Assembly (NCBI RefSeq): GCF_000384255.1
Contig: NZ_KB913035.1
Location: 657,362-721,361 of the forward strand
DNA: 64,000 nucleotides
Reading direction: 5' to 3'
From: Methylotenera mobilis 13
Lineage (GTDB): Bacteria > Pseudomonadota > Gammaproteobacteria > Burkholderiales > Methylophilaceae
The position numbers and the translations under genes were made by a program. The first letter of the stretch is position 1; every line of letters starts with the position of its first letter. The notes beneath the pieces were generated by a model. It was not told the origin of the DNA. It searched no databases and worked only from the letters and a program-made list of their open reading frames with translations. Shown here piece by piece: positions 38,276 through 48,007 of the stretch.

Positions 38276-38833
38276 CTACCCCTTCACCCAATTCATCTCT
38301 AAGCATTTTCTTAATCCCATCCTAGCTCTATATAACATTACCCAAGCATTGGTCGGGGTAATATCCAGTTCCTTACAAATATTTTCATTTTCCATTTCAT
38401 GTACATCTCGTAACATGAAAATAGCTTTTAGTTTCTTGGGTAGCTTTTGCATGCATGCGTCCAATACGCTTAAAAATTGGCTTTGTTCTAGTGCATGGTC
38501 AGGCATGTCAAAGAATTGTGGCTTGTCTAACCAATGGCCAGTTTTATCGAAAAAGTCATCCATACTTTCATTAGACGCATCTAAGTCGATGATGTCAGAT
38601 ACAGGCTGTTCACGGATGAGTTTCCGCTGCATATCAATGATTTTATGTTTGAGTATGCCAGTGAGCCATGTGCGTATAGATGAATCACCTTCAAAGCTAT
38701 TATTTTTGATGGCTGCGAGCATGGTTTCCTGCACAGCATCTTCAGCTTGGTGGGTGTCTTTTAAACGCGCTAGGGCAAAGCGATACAAATAGTCGCCGTG
38801 GTCGTTGAGCCAATCGTTGACATTGTTGCTCAT
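38276..38833 (-). CDS. ECF-type RNA polymerase sigma factor
   Basis: A 185-aa sigma-70 family protein with region 2 (LYRFALARLKDTHQAEDAVQ, IRTWLTGILKHKIID) and region 4 (LPKKLKAIFMLRDVHEMENE, then TPTNAWVMLYRARMGLRKCL). There is no region 1.1 or 3, so it is of the extracytoplasmic-function group. A linker of about 45 residues between the regions is longer than usual, with DKTGHWLDKPQFFDMP. Translation starts 1 bp after the DUF1841 stop. It presumably directs transcription of hvfABC and is held by the next-encoded anti-sigma. Confidence 0.88.
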   Translation of the reverse strand: MSNNVNDWLNDHGDYLYRFALARLKDTHQAEDAVQETMLAAIKNNSFEGDSSIRTWLTGILKHKIIDMQRKLIREQPVSDIIDLDASNESMDDFFDKTGHWLDKPQFFDMPDHALEQSQFLSVLDACMQKLPKKLKAIFMLRDVHEMENENICKELDITPTNAWVMLYRARMGLRKCLEMNWVKG

Positions 38834-38834
38834 A

Positions 38835-39272
38835 TTAAGCCGCTGCTCTTTGCTGTAACAGGCCCAAGTAGTGTGCTGAGTCTAATGGTGTGTTGTTACG
38901 TTGAGATTGCCAAATAGTTTCAGCAAGGCAATCTAATATATCATGTTGTGCCATGTGCTGATCACCATGTTTTTGTTTGAGTTTTTCATAAACCTGGCCA
39001 ATGCCAATTGGCTGGTTAATCGATATTTGCTCAATGACAGATAAGTGTAAACTCAAGTGTAGAAATGGGTTTGTTTCCCCTTGTTCGGGAAAGTATTGCT
39101 GTTGCATATAACGTTCAGGCGCATCTAGTATGGTGTGGTACTCAGGGTGCATCTGCATCACTTCCACTGCGATTTTTTCCAAGTCAGAAAGTGTTGAGTG
39201 CTGTTTAAATTTAGCCCACGCATCAAACAAAAATTGTCTGGCTTGGTCGCGGCTGGGATTATATAAACTCAT
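38835..39272 (-). CDS. DUF1841 family protein
   Basis: A 145-aa protein with the N-terminal MSLYNPSRDQARQFLFDAW and the central HPEYHTILDAPERY and TNPFLHLSLHLSVIEQISI, characteristic of DUF1841, a betaproteobacterial/gammaproteobacterial family of unknown role. The His-rich pattern could bind a metal but is not demonstrated. I chose the ATG at 39272, 7 bp after the FIST stop; the frame runs further upstream into the FIST gene with non-family sequence. Confidence 0.8.
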   Translation of the reverse strand: MSLYNPSRDQARQFLFDAWAKFKQHSTLSDLEKIAVEVMQMHPEYHTILDAPERYMQQQYFPEQGETNPFLHLSLHLSVIEQISINQPIGIGQVYEKLKQKHGDQHMAQHDILDCLAETIWQSQRNNTPLDSAHYLGLLQQRAAA

Positions 39273-39279
39273 AAGATAC

Positions 39280-40359
39280 CTATCGTGCTGAAAATAATGA
39301 AAGAACGGTAGAGTAAGGCAGTAGTTGGTTCTGCCCATCAATACAGGTAATTTCACCGTTACCGTAAAAGCCTAATAATGGCATATTTGGGAATTTCTGC
39401 GTAATGACTTTTAGGTCGAGATCTTCTCCGTTATACAAATATGGACCGCGACCTAAACAAGAGAATAACAATCCAAAGTCTGGGTGGCTACCCAGCTCAT
39501 TTGCCAGTGTATCTGCTGTTAGCGCCATATCGGCTTCGGCCGTGGTTGCATCGCGTAGAGCCCAGCTTACATAGTGACCAACAGGCAGTGCATGGGCGAG
39601 TGTAATGCTGCCATTTTCCTCATCATAACTAATGATAGACGTTTGATGATAGTTCCCCTGAGCAATTGCGTCTGCACTCTCAGCATAAACAGCCATCATT
39701 AAATGTAGGGGAAATGCTTCTTCGGTTTTATAATGATTATTCCAAGCTTTTTGTAATGCTCTTAGTGCTTTTTGTTTACCTAATATTTCCAGATCAAACT
39801 GCTTGCTTGCATTCACTTGCTTTGGTGTACTGAGTAACATTAAACCGTGAGAGGCTTTTGTTGCCATTTTTACACCAGATAAAAACATCTCGATATGGCC
39901 TTTTACATCACCTTTTGCATTTTGCCATACTGAAAATGGCCCATGCCCCGTTGCGTCGCCAGATATACCACCATAACGAATATGATGATTGAGCCATGTG
40001 CTGTTAATCGCGCTGGGGGCGGCCATTGTAAGTAGCGGTTGTCCGGCATCGTTATGTTGCGCTAGTGCTAACTTGATGTCACCGCCAAATACCATTGCAG
40101 CAGCAGCGGGTGTGTCGAGCACCCAGTCTTCTTCAGTAAATATACCTGTTGCTGAACAGCCAGCCACTTGCGTACAACCAGCCACTTTTGCCGCAGCCAT
40201 AATGGCGGCTTGGGGGTTACTTGCAAATTCTGAAGTTAGCAGCAATAAAACGCCATTGGCAGTGGTGATGCCAGCTTTGCTCATTGCATTGTTAACGGCC
40301 TGACTAGCCAGCGCTGGAGAAGCTTGGCGACCTAGCACAATGCTGGTAGCGACTTTCAT
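39280..40359 (-). CDS. FIST N/C domain signal-transduction protein
   Basis: A 359-aa protein with FIST_N features (LLLLTSEFASNPQAAIMAAA, AGCSATGIFTEEDWV) and a C-terminal FIST_C region (LLFSCLGRGPYLYNGEDLDL, PLLGFYGNGEITCI). FIST domains are thought to bind small ligands, possibly amino acids, and are often linked to signalling; here no output domain is attached. It starts with a 4-bp ATGA overlap with nth, so the two are translationally coupled. It precedes DUF1841 and the sigma gene. Confidence 0.85.
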   Translation of the reverse strand: MKVATSIVLGRQASPALASQAVNNAMSKAGITTANGVLLLLTSEFASNPQAAIMAAAKVAGCTQVAGCSATGIFTEEDWVLDTPAAAAMVFGGDIKLALAQHNDAGQPLLTMAAPSAINSTWLNHHIRYGGISGDATGHGPFSVWQNAKGDVKGHIEMFLSGVKMATKASHGLMLLSTPKQVNASKQFDLEILGKQKALRALQKAWNNHYKTEEAFPLHLMMAVYAESADAIAQGNYHQTSIISYDEENGSITLAHALPVGHYVSWALRDATTAEADMALTADTLANELGSHPDFGLLFSCLGRGPYLYNGEDLDLKVITQKFPNMPLLGFYGNGEITCIDGQNQLLPYSTVLSLFSAR

Positions 40360-41021
40360 CTTTTTGCTGATTCAGTTGTCTGTGGCAAGTGATATTCTTT
40401 TGCCTGATACTCACATAGGTCTTCTATACAACAATCTGCACATTTTGGTTTGCGTGCAGTACATACGTAACGACCATGCAGTATCAGTAGGTGATGTGCA
40501 TCCTGCATAAATTCTGCTGGAATCGTTTTAATGTATTTTTTCTCGACGTCAAGAACGGTTTTACCCGTAGCCAGTTTGATGCGATTGCCTAATCTAAATA
40601 AATGCGTATCCACGGCAATGGTGGGTTCGCCAAATGCCGTATTTAAAACGACATTAGCTGTTTTGCGGCCAACCCCTGGTAATGCTTCTAAAGCAACACG
40701 TGAGTGTGGCACTTGGGATTGATGTTGATTGATGAGTATCTGGCACGTAGCTAACACATTTTTGGCTTTAGCATGATACAGACCGATAGTTTTAATGTAA
40801 CTCTCTAGCTTGATTAAGCCAAGTGCCAACATGCTTTCTGGTGTATTGGCGACTGCAAAAAGTTTGTCGGTTGCAAGGTTAACGCTTTTATCGGTTGCTT
40901 GTGCAGAGAGCATGACTGCAATCAGTAACTCAAAGTGACTACGGTAGTTCAGCTCTGTTGCTGGATTAGGAATGGCTAGCTTTAAGCGTTTAAATATCTC
41001 TAAGCGTTTTTCAGCATTCAT
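40356..41021 (-). CDS. nth: endonuclease III
   Basis: A 221-aa base-excision repair enzyme removing oxidised pyrimidines. The HhH-GPD motif LPGVGRKTANVVLNTAFG includes the catalytic Lys, and the catalytic Asp is in IAVDTHLFRLGNR. The 4Fe-4S loop is C-x6-C-x2-C-x5-C in VCTARKPKCADCCIEDLC. The gene lies 17 bp after rnfE, as rsx-nth does in E. coli. It overlaps the FIST gene by 4 bp. Confidence 0.97.
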   Translation of the reverse strand: MNAEKRLEIFKRLKLAIPNPATELNYRSHFELLIAVMLSAQATDKSVNLATDKLFAVANTPESMLALGLIKLESYIKTIGLYHAKAKNVLATCQILINQHQSQVPHSRVALEALPGVGRKTANVVLNTAFGEPTIAVDTHLFRLGNRIKLATGKTVLDVEKKYIKTIPAEFMQDAHHLLILHGRYVCTARKPKCADCCIEDLCEYQAKEYHLPQTTESAKR

Positions 41022-41038
41022 TTCATGCGCCTGGCAGA

Positions 41039-41737
41039 TTAAGTGTTAAGTGCAGGGTGAAATTCAGCCTCTGTCGTGTGGCCTTCATGGGTGCTGTCTT
41101 TTGCTTTATTTCTGATGTCAATCCAGTTACGTGCAGCGATGAGCATGCCTAGGCCTAAAAATGCGCCGGGCGGTAGAACTGCCAGTAAAAATCCATGGTA
41201 ATCAGGAATAACCGTCAAGACGAACTGCTTGGCTGATGGCCCAAATACTAAATCTAAACCTGAAAATAATGTACCCTTACCTATTACTTCACGCATCCCG
41301 CTTAGCAAAGCCAAAACTAAGGTTAACCCTATTCCCATCATCAATCCATCTAAAATAGATGGTATAGGCGCATTCTTAGCTGCAAATGACTCAACGCGAG
41401 CTAGCACGATACAGTTCACAACGATCAATGGGATAAAGATACCCAATACTTTATGTAGAGGATGCGCAAATGCATTAATTGAGAGATCAATAACGGTCAC
41501 TAGGGCGGCAATTACCAAAATAAAGACAGGTACTCGAATTTCATTAGGTACATATTTACGAACAGGTGAAATAGCACCGTTTGCAGCCGCCATCACCAAA
41601 ACCGTTGCCAAGCCAAGGCTCACACCGTTCACCACAGTGGTTGTGACAGCTAGCGTTGGACAAAGACCTAATAATTGGACAACACCAGGGTTTTGTTTCC
41701 AAATTCCATTCAGGGAGATTTCTTTATAAATGCTCAT
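41039..41737 (-). CDS. rnfE: Rnf electron transport complex subunit RnfE
   Basis: A 232-aa inner-membrane subunit with about six helices, homologous to RnfA and NqrD. The N-terminal NGIWKQNPGVVQLLGLCPTL is the family hallmark, with the buried Cys that helps hold the membrane Fe-S cluster shared with RnfA. Its start overlaps the end of rnfG by 4 bp (ATGA). The Rnf complex couples electron transfer between ferredoxin and NAD(H) with ion flux, or maintains SoxR reduced (Rsx). Confidence 0.95.
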   Translation of the reverse strand: MSIYKEISLNGIWKQNPGVVQLLGLCPTLAVTTTVVNGVSLGLATVLVMAAANGAISPVRKYVPNEIRVPVFILVIAALVTVIDLSINAFAHPLHKVLGIFIPLIVVNCIVLARVESFAAKNAPIPSILDGLMMGIGLTLVLALLSGMREVIGKGTLFSGLDLVFGPSAKQFVLTVIPDYHGFLLAVLPPGAFLGLGMLIAARNWIDIRNKAKDSTHEGHTTEAEFHPALNT

Positions 41738-42396
41738 GAGTTGTCCTTACCTTGTAGTGCTTTATCTGCAATATTATTTTCTAATAATCTTGATTTGTTC
41801 TCATTAAAAAATTGTAGTGCTTTTGCAACGGCTTTTACCACTGCGCGAGGTGTGATGGTTGCGCCAGCCATGTATTCGAACTTCCCGCCATCTTTGACCA
41901 CTGCCCAATCTTTGGCAACAGTTTTCATCAAAGATTCATTGTTGAATTGCGTAATCCAATCATCACGCTCAATCTCAATGTAATCGCCAAGTCCAGGTGT
42001 TTCTTTATGCGTAAGCACACGTACACCGCTAACCGAACCGTCGGCACGAATTGCGATTAGCAATTTAATATCACCGGCATAACCATCATGCGCAATTGCT
42101 TCTAAAATAATACCTACGGGCTCATTCCCTAATGTGGCGATATTAGCTTTGCTAGGAGTACGATTACCAAGTAGTTGGTTTGGTGGAATCACCAATTCTG
42201 TTTTTAATAAATCGTTGTCGTAAACGTCATGCGGTAATATTTGTGAAAAAAGGGCTAGACGTGCTTCAGCCTCGCTCGCTTCGATGGGCGCACGGGTGAT
42301 CAAGAAAATATAAGCAAGAATCGCCGTGCCTACTAATGCAAATGCAGTAAGCGTGCTCGCAGTTTTAAGGGCGTGTTTAATTAGGGTGTCTGACAT
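41734..42396 (-). CDS. rnfG: Rnf complex flavoprotein subunit RnfG
   Basis: A 220-aa subunit with one N-terminal membrane helix and a periplasmic FMN-binding domain. The covalent flavin attachment motif is seen as YMAGATITPRAV, with FMN expected on the second Thr. The redox region GVRVLTHKETPGLGDYIE is also standard. It lies 8 bp downstream of rnfD and overlaps rnfE. Confidence 0.95.
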   Translation of the reverse strand: MSDTLIKHALKTASTLTAFALVGTAILAYIFLITRAPIEASEAEARLALFSQILPHDVYDNDLLKTELVIPPNQLLGNRTPSKANIATLGNEPVGIILEAIAHDGYAGDIKLLIAIRADGSVSGVRVLTHKETPGLGDYIEIERDDWITQFNNESLMKTVAKDWAVVKDGGKFEYMAGATITPRAVVKAVAKALQFFNENKSRLLENNIADKALQGKDNS

Positions 42397-42404
42397 TGTT
42401 ATTC

Positions 42405-43424
42405 CTATTGCTTATGTCCGAATACTCTTGGTTGCGTATACGCATCAATCAACGACACGCACATATTCATGATCAATACCGCAAACGCTACACCATCAGG
42501 ATAACCGCCATATACGCGAATCAAATACGTGAGTACAGCGGCACCTGCTGCAAAATATAACTTGCCTTTAGGCGTGGTTGGACCACTTACCGGGTCAGTA
42601 ATAATGAAGAATGCGCATAGCATTACTGCGCCACTCATGAGGTGAAATCCCGGATTAGCAAAGTGAGTGGGATCAACAATGTTAAAGATTAGGGAAATTA
42701 AAGCCATCGCGGCAATAAATGCCGTAGGCAGGTGCCAAGAAATAATACGTTGCTGGATTAAATATAAACCACCCAGTAAATAGCCCGCAGTGACAAACTC
42801 ACCGCCTTTTGCACCAAAGTGCCCGAAAATAGGAGCTGATGAGATATCTGCAACCTCCTGTTTAAGCATCAGTTGTGTTTTTAGATAATCCAACGGTGTT
42901 GCTGAAGTGACTGCGTCCAATTGAACACCAACTGGTAAGACATTGCTGAAGATTAGCTTTAGTTGATCCATCATGCCTAGCGGAGCTTCTGCCAATGCTA
43001 ATGGTGTAGGCCATTTAGTCATGATGACCGGAAAAGAAATCAGGAGCACTGCATAACCTACCATCGCCGGGTTAAACGGGTTGTAACCTAGTCCACCATA
43101 TAGTTGCTTAGCAATGGCGATGGCAAAAAACGTGCCTACCACTACTAACCACCAAGGTGCAAGAGGTGGTAGCGCTAGCGCCAATAGCCATGCTGTCACA
43201 ATCGCGCTAAGGTCAGAAAGGCTAGGCGCAACTGGGCGTTGTCTTATTTTCAGAATAGCAGCTTCTGTGATTAAAGCTGTCACAGTCGCCAATGATAATG
43301 TCACTAATATCCCGCCGCCATATACCCAATAATAAGCAATAATGCCTGGCACAAGCGCGAGTAATACTTTTAGCATAATGATGCTAACGGTAGGTGCGTC
43401 AGTAATGTAGGGTGAGCGGTTCAA
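42405..43424 (-). CDS. rnfD: Rnf complex membrane subunit RnfD
   Basis: A 339-aa integral membrane flavoprotein with about nine helices. The covalent FMN motif is AVTSATPLDYLK, the flavin being on the Thr of SAT. Other typical segments are GGLGYNPFNPAMVGYA and FFIITDPVSGPTTPKGK. Paired with RnfG it forms the periplasm-facing flavin pathway. It starts 52 bp after rnfC. Confidence 0.95.
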   Translation of the reverse strand: MNRSPYITDAPTVSIIMLKVLLALVPGIIAYYWVYGGGILVTLSLATVTALITEAAILKIRQRPVAPSLSDLSAIVTAWLLALALPPLAPWWLVVVGTFFAIAIAKQLYGGLGYNPFNPAMVGYAVLLISFPVIMTKWPTPLALAEAPLGMMDQLKLIFSNVLPVGVQLDAVTSATPLDYLKTQLMLKQEVADISSAPIFGHFGAKGGEFVTAGYLLGGLYLIQQRIISWHLPTAFIAAMALISLIFNIVDPTHFANPGFHLMSGAVMLCAFFIITDPVSGPTTPKGKLYFAAGAAVLTYLIRVYGGYPDGVAFAVLIMNMCVSLIDAYTQPRVFGHKQ

Positions 43425-43476
43425 GAGTTCTATCCTATTAATAATTCAGCTAATCACAATTAATGAAGTATCGCCA

Positions 43477-45384
43477 TTAATCAGGGTCTTTAGCTTCAAC
43501 CATCTGCTTTGCTTTTGCGCGTATGGTTTCAATTTCAGAGATTTCTGCTTTGACTTTTGGGCTGAGGTCCTCAGTGTTTTTGGGCGCAACCCCAGCCTGA
43601 GCTGCGGCTAGTTTTTGAGCCTTAGCGCGCTCAATGGCCGCTGCAATTAATGCTTGTTTGTCTTTTTTAGCCTGCTCATCACTAACTGTAGCTGTAGGTT
43701 CAGATTTATTTTCGATAATTGTCGGTGCCTCTTCACTACCAGTCTTTGTTGCATCAGTCTGTGCAGCGGCTAGTTTAAGTGCTTTTGCTCGCGCTACCGC
43801 TGCAGCAATCGCAGCCTTTTTGGCTTCATCAGCTTCAGCGCTACTAGCAGGCCTTTCTTTATCCGCTTTAACCGGCTCCGGTTTAGGTTCGTCATTTTTT
43901 GCACTAGCCGCACGCTCTGCATGTTTTTGCGCACGCTCTAGTTTTTCGCGTTCAATGCGCGCTAATCTAAACTCATTGCGTTCACGTGCTAAATCTGCAG
44001 CCTCTTGCGCTTTATCTGCTGCGATGATTTCACTTTTTGCATAGCGATAATATTGTACTAGTGGGATATTGCTCGGGCATACATAAGTGCAGCAGCCGCA
44101 TTCAATACAATCAAATAAATGATAGTCACGCGCTTTTTCTAAATTATCTGACTTAGCAAACCAGTAAAGCTCTTGTGGTTGCAAATTCACCGGGCAGGCA
44201 TCTGCACAACGTGTACAACGTATGCAGGGCATCGCAGGTGGTGGCGCGGCAAACAGGCTTGGGCTAGCAGCAATGATGCAGTTAGCCGCTTTTGTGACGG
44301 GTACATCCGTGCTTGGTAAGTCAAAACCCATCATAGGGCCACCCATGACAAAATGAGTGGTATCTGTTTTTGCACCACCCGCTGCTGCAACAAGTAGCGG
44401 TATGGGAGTGCCTAGCAAAACTTCAAAGTTTTGAGGAGTTTCAACATTACCTGTCACCGTTACAACGCGACTGACGCTAGGCTCACCAAATGTGAAGTAT
44501 CGATAAATAGCCAATACAGTGGCCACGTTAAATACTTGGATACCTACCTCAGTTGAGCGCTTGTGGTGCGGCACTTCTATCCCTAGTAGCAGATGAATAA
44601 GTCTGCGTGCATCACCACTTGGGTAAAGTGTAGGTACAGTTGTTACCGTTGCATTAGTTAATGTCTGGCTAGCTAAGGTCATTGCGCTAGTTGCTTCAGG
44701 CTTGTTATCTTCTATGCCAATCATCACTTTAGTGGCGCCAAGCAAGTGTTGGACGATTTCAATCCCTTGGATAATGTCGTGAGCATGCTCTCGCATTAGC
44801 ATGTCATCGCAAGTGATGTAAGGCTCACACTCTGCTGCATTAATAATCAGCGTGTGAATTTCTGATCTGCCATCTTTGCGCAGCTTAATGTGGGTGGGGA
44901 ATGTAGCTCCACCCAGACCAACAATGCCAGACGAACGTAAGCTGGTGATTAGCTCGTTGATGGCTGTGTTTTTCCAGTCAATCGGCTTTAGTGGCTTCCA
45001 TTCATCTTTGCCATCGGGCGCTAATGTCACGCACATGTCTGGCAGGCCAGAAGGGTGCGGAATCACGGCATCTTCAATCGCGGTAATCGTGCCAGAGGTC
45101 GGTGCATGTATAGCTGCTGACACAGTACCCTCTGCCTCTGCAATCATCTCGCCTTTTAATACATAGTCGCCTACTTTTACTTTTATTTTTGGGATGTAAC
45201 CTACGTGTTGACGTAGTGGTAAGGTTAGCTTTTCTGGAATTGGGAGTTGCGCAATCGGCCGAGTGGTTGATTCATGTTTGTGACCGTCAGGATGCACGCC
45301 ACCATGAAATTTATACACTTCATTAGTACTATCTGAAGTGAACCCTTTGATCAGTTTACTAGCGAATTCAATGATGTTATTCAT
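43477..45384 (-). CDS. rnfC: Rnf complex peripheral subunit RnfC
   Basis: A 635-aa cytoplasm-facing subunit that binds NAD(H) and FMN. The N-terminal RnfC domain begins [28 protein letters not shown] and [14 protein letters not shown] mark the NADH/FMN region. Two 4Fe-4S motifs follow: [15 protein letters not shown] and [15 protein letters not shown]. The last 170 residues are an Ala/Lys/Glu-rich, helical tail with repeated [18 protein letters not shown] units, a feature known in proteobacterial RnfC. It overlaps rnfB by 4 bp. Confidence 0.96.
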   Translation of the reverse strand: MNNIIEFASKLIKGFTSDSTNEVYKFHGGVHPDGHKHESTTRPIAQLPIPEKLTLPLRQHVGYIPKIKVKVGDYVLKGEMIAEAEGTVSAAIHAPTSGTITAIEDAVIPHPSGLPDMCVTLAPDGKDEWKPLKPIDWKNTAINELITSLRSSGIVGLGGATFPTHIKLRKDGRSEIHTLIINAAECEPYITCDDMLMREHAHDIIQGIEIVQHLLGATKVMIGIEDNKPEATSAMTLASQTLTNATVTTVPTLYPSGDARRLIHLLLGIEVPHHKRSTEVGIQVFNVATVLAIYRYFTFGEPSVSRVVTVTGNVETPQNFEVLLGTPIPLLVAAAGGAKTDTTHFVMGGPMMGFDLPSTDVPVTKAANCIIAASPSLFAAPPPAMPCIRCTRCADACPVNLQPQELYWFAKSDNLEKARDYHLFDCIECGCCTYVCPSNIPLVQYYRYAKSEIIAADKAQEAADLARERNEFRLARIEREKLERAQKHAERAASAKNDEPKPEPVKADKERPASSAEADEAKKAAIAAAVARAKALKLAAAQTDATKTGSEEAPTIIENKSEPTATVSDEQAKKDKQALIAAAIERAKAQKLAAAQAGVAPKNTEDLSPKVKAEISEIETIRAKAKQMVEAKDPD

Positions 45385-45959
45385 GATGATGTCTTGCCTT
45401 GACTCTCAGGCAATGCCTTGATTGGAAATACCGGATATTTCCATTTCCAGTTATCAGGGGTTTCTGCTACAGGCTCCATCGTGATGCAGTCAACAGGGCA
45501 CGGCGCTAAGCACAATTCGCAGCCAGTACATTCAGACGAGATAATCGTATGCATATGTTTAGCTGCGCCTAAAATCGCGTCGACAGGGCACGCTTGTATG
45601 CATAAGGTGCAACCAATGCAGGTGGCTTCATCAATAAAGGCGACAGATTTTGGTTTGGGTAGCCCATGCTCAGCATTGAGCGGCTTGTACTCTACACCAA
45701 GAAGATCAGCCAGCGCATGCACACCAGCATCGCCACCAGGCGGACATTGGTTGATGTCTGCTTCACCATTAGCAATTGCAGTTGCGTAAGGTTTGCAACC
45801 AGGGTAGCCGCATTGGCCACACTGCGTTTGGGGAAGTATGGCGTCAATGCGCGCGACCAATGGGTCACCCTCTACTTTAAAAAGTAAGGCCGCAATGCCT
45901 AACAAAATACCGAGCACTAAAGCTAGCCCAAGCATGATGTAGATGGAGGTAAATAACAT
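45381..45959 (-). CDS. rnfB: Rnf complex ferredoxin-like subunit RnfB
   Basis: A 192-aa subunit with an N-terminal membrane anchor ([20 protein letters not shown]). A 4Fe-4S domain with [13 protein letters not shown] follows, then two ferredoxin motifs, [16 protein letters not shown] and [16 protein letters not shown]. It carries electrons between soluble ferredoxin and the rest of the complex. It lies 116 bp after rnfA; that gap shows no gene. Confidence 0.95.
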   Translation of the reverse strand: MLFTSIYIMLGLALVLGILLGIAALLFKVEGDPLVARIDAILPQTQCGQCGYPGCKPYATAIANGEADINQCPPGGDAGVHALADLLGVEYKPLNAEHGLPKPKSVAFIDEATCIGCTLCIQACPVDAILGAAKHMHTIISSECTGCELCLAPCPVDCITMEPVAETPDNWKWKYPVFPIKALPESQGKTSS

Positions 45960-46075
45960 ATCGCTAGTTTTTGATGATTGAGTTAAATAAAATGGCTTAA
46001 TATTTTAATGGACAATGGTGTAGATTCGGTTGATAAAAGCCAACCATTTGCACGATCTCTTATTGTTTGAAAGGG

Positions 46076-46669
46076 TTAGTATTTGTCTAGCCCCATAAAG
46101 CCCATAAAGGCCAAACTCATGAGGGCCGCCGTAATCATTCCGATTGCTGAGCCTTTGAATGCAGCGGGTACGTCTGCCCCTTCTAAACGCTCACGCATAG
46201 AGGCAAATAAAATAAGCACTAATGAAAAACCCAGTGCACCGCCTAGGCCAAAAAACAAAGACTCTAAAAAGCTATGGCTTGCCTGTGCATTAAGTAACGG
46301 GATGCCAAGCACGGCGCAGTTGGTTGTGATAAGCGGTAGAAAAATACCTAAGCCCTGATAAAGCGCAGGGAAGTTTTTCTCCATGACCATTTCTGTAAAC
46401 TGCACTACTCCAGCAATAATCACAATAAAAGAGAGCGTTCTTAAGTAGAACAAACCATTTGGCTCTAGTAAGTAATAGTTGATGCCCCAACTGGTCATTG
46501 AGCCAATGCTAAGAACAAATGCAGTAGCTCCTGCCATGCCGATAGAGGCTTCTAATTTCTTAGATACCCCCATGAATGGACATAGGCCAAGAATTTTCAC
46601 CAACACGATGTTATTTACAAACACGGTGCCAATCAAAATCATAATGTAGTGATGAAAATCAAAAGACAT
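46076..46669 (-). CDS. rnfA: Rnf complex membrane subunit RnfA
   Basis: A 197-aa six-helix membrane protein with [20 protein letters not shown] near the N-terminus, containing the Cys that ligates the membrane cluster, and [14 protein letters not shown] for the second Cys. It is the first gene of the rnfABCDGE-nth train, so the promoter should lie in the 432-bp region to dapA. Confidence 0.96.
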   Translation of the reverse strand: MSFDFHHYIMILIGTVFVNNIVLVKILGLCPFMGVSKKLEASIGMAGATAFVLSIGSMTSWGINYYLLEPNGLFYLRTLSFIVIIAGVVQFTEMVMEKNFPALYQGLGIFLPLITTNCAVLGIPLLNAQASHSFLESLFFGLGGALGFSLVLILFASMRERLEGADVPAAFKGSAIGMITAALMSLAFMGFMGLDKY

Positions 46670-47101
46670 ATTCTAAATATGGGTTTTCAACGATAATTCC
46701 TGAGATTATACCGTGTTTGTTACTCTGGCAAACAGTTAAAGCCTCACTTGCTAGCGGTTGGACGTGTAAATGGTGCAATTAGTTTTAACTTCAAGTTTTG
46801 TGAGTCATTAAGCGCTGTTGGTAACGAGATAATATCTTGAAGTCATGAGTATTCTTTTAATCAGAATGTCACGGATTTAATATAGTGTCTTGAGGTGAGT
46901 TTGTAAGGTGGTTTGATGCGTACCCTGCTTATTTGTGCGTTGGTAATGTTTTGAAATTAACGTGTTTTAACTTTAAGTTGAAATGGCAGTGGGCAAATGT
47001 TTCTTTAAATTCATTAGTAAATCAAAATTGTGCTTAATAAATAAAGAAAATTCTAGAACATTCAGGTTAAAATATAACATTATGAATCAGGTAGATTTCC
47101 T
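46670..47101. other. intergenic region between divergent rnfA and dapA
   Basis: A 432-bp AT-rich stretch with no convincing reading frame, RNA gene or strong hairpin. It must hold the promoters of the rnf train (minus) and dapA (plus). Near dapA, TTAAAATATAAC (about 47068-47079) could supply a -10; no consensus -35 is evident. Confidence 0.6.
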
Positions 47102-47977
47102 ATGTTGCAAGGCAGTTTAGTTGCTATTGTTTCGCCCATGTTTGAAGACGGGCGTTTAGATATCCCATCTTTAAAAGCACTGATTGATTATCATATTGAT
47201 CAAGGGACAGATGGTATTGTGATCGTTGGTACTACGGGGGAGTCTCCTACTGTAGATTTTGACGAGCACTGTTTGCTGATACAAACAGCCGTCACACAGG
47301 TGAATGGCAGGGTGCCTGTCATCGCAGGTACTGGCGCTAATTCAACAAAAGAGGCCATCGTGCTGACACAAAAGGCAAAAGAGTTAGGCGCAGATGCATG
47401 CCTTCTTGTTGCGCCTTACTACAATAAGCCTACACAAGAGGGTTTATACCAGCACTTTAAAGCTGTCGCAGATGCTGTCAATATCCCGCAAATTCTCTAC
47501 AACGTACCTGGCCGTACTGGCTGTGACATCAGCAATGACACAGTGTTGCGTTTGGCGACACATGCCAATATTGTTGGCATCAAAGATGCTACTGGTGGTA
47601 TAGAGCGCGGAACAGATTTGCTTTTACGTGCACCCAAAGAGTTTGCTATCTACAGTGGCGATGACGCAACGGCATTGTCTTTGATGTTGTTGGGCGGGCA
47701 CGGTGTGATTTCAGTAACAGCAAATGTAGCCCCTAAATTAATGCACCAAATGTGCGTATCCGCATTAGCTGGCGACGTAAAAGTTGCCCGTGAAATTAAT
47801 GCGAAACTCTTTGGGCTACATCAAAAATTATTTGTTGAGGCTAACCCAATCCCGGTTAAATGGGTCTTGTCCGAGATGGGTATGATTAAAACTGGTATTC
47901 GATTGCCTATGGTCACTTTATCAACTCAATATCATGAAGTTTTGCGTCAGGCATGTGAGTCTGCACAAATTTTATAA
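47102..47977 (+). CDS. dapA: 4-hydroxy-tetrahydrodipicolinate synthase
   Basis: A 291-aa TIM-barrel aldolase condensing pyruvate with aspartate semialdehyde, the first step of the lysine/diaminopimelate branch. Motifs: IVGTTGESPTVDFDEH, YYNKPTQEGLYQHF, ILYNVPGRTGCDI with the catalytic Tyr, and the Schiff-base Lys in VGIKDATGG. bamC follows 30 bp after the stop, as in E. coli and many betaproteobacteria. Confidence 0.98.
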   Translation: MLQGSLVAIVSPMFEDGRLDIPSLKALIDYHIDQGTDGIVIVGTTGESPTVDFDEHCLLIQTAVTQVNGRVPVIAGTGANSTKEAIVLTQKAKELGADACLLVAPYYNKPTQEGLYQHFKAVADAVNIPQILYNVPGRTGCDISNDTVLRLATHANIVGIKDATGGIERGTDLLLRAPKEFAIYSGDDATALSLMLLGGHGVISVTANVAPKLMHQMCVSALAGDVKVAREINAKLFGLHQKLFVEANPIPVKWVLSEMGMIKTGIRLPMVTLSTQYHEVLRQACESAQIL

Positions 47978-48007
47978 CGAACAATAGCGTTTTAAAACGA
48001 GGTTTGA

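Noticed and set aside
46670-47101. Possible tRNA, riboswitch or small gene in the rnfA-dapA gap, including a lysine riboswitch
   Set aside because: No cloverleaf, no conserved riboswitch core and no coding frame could be seen by eye.
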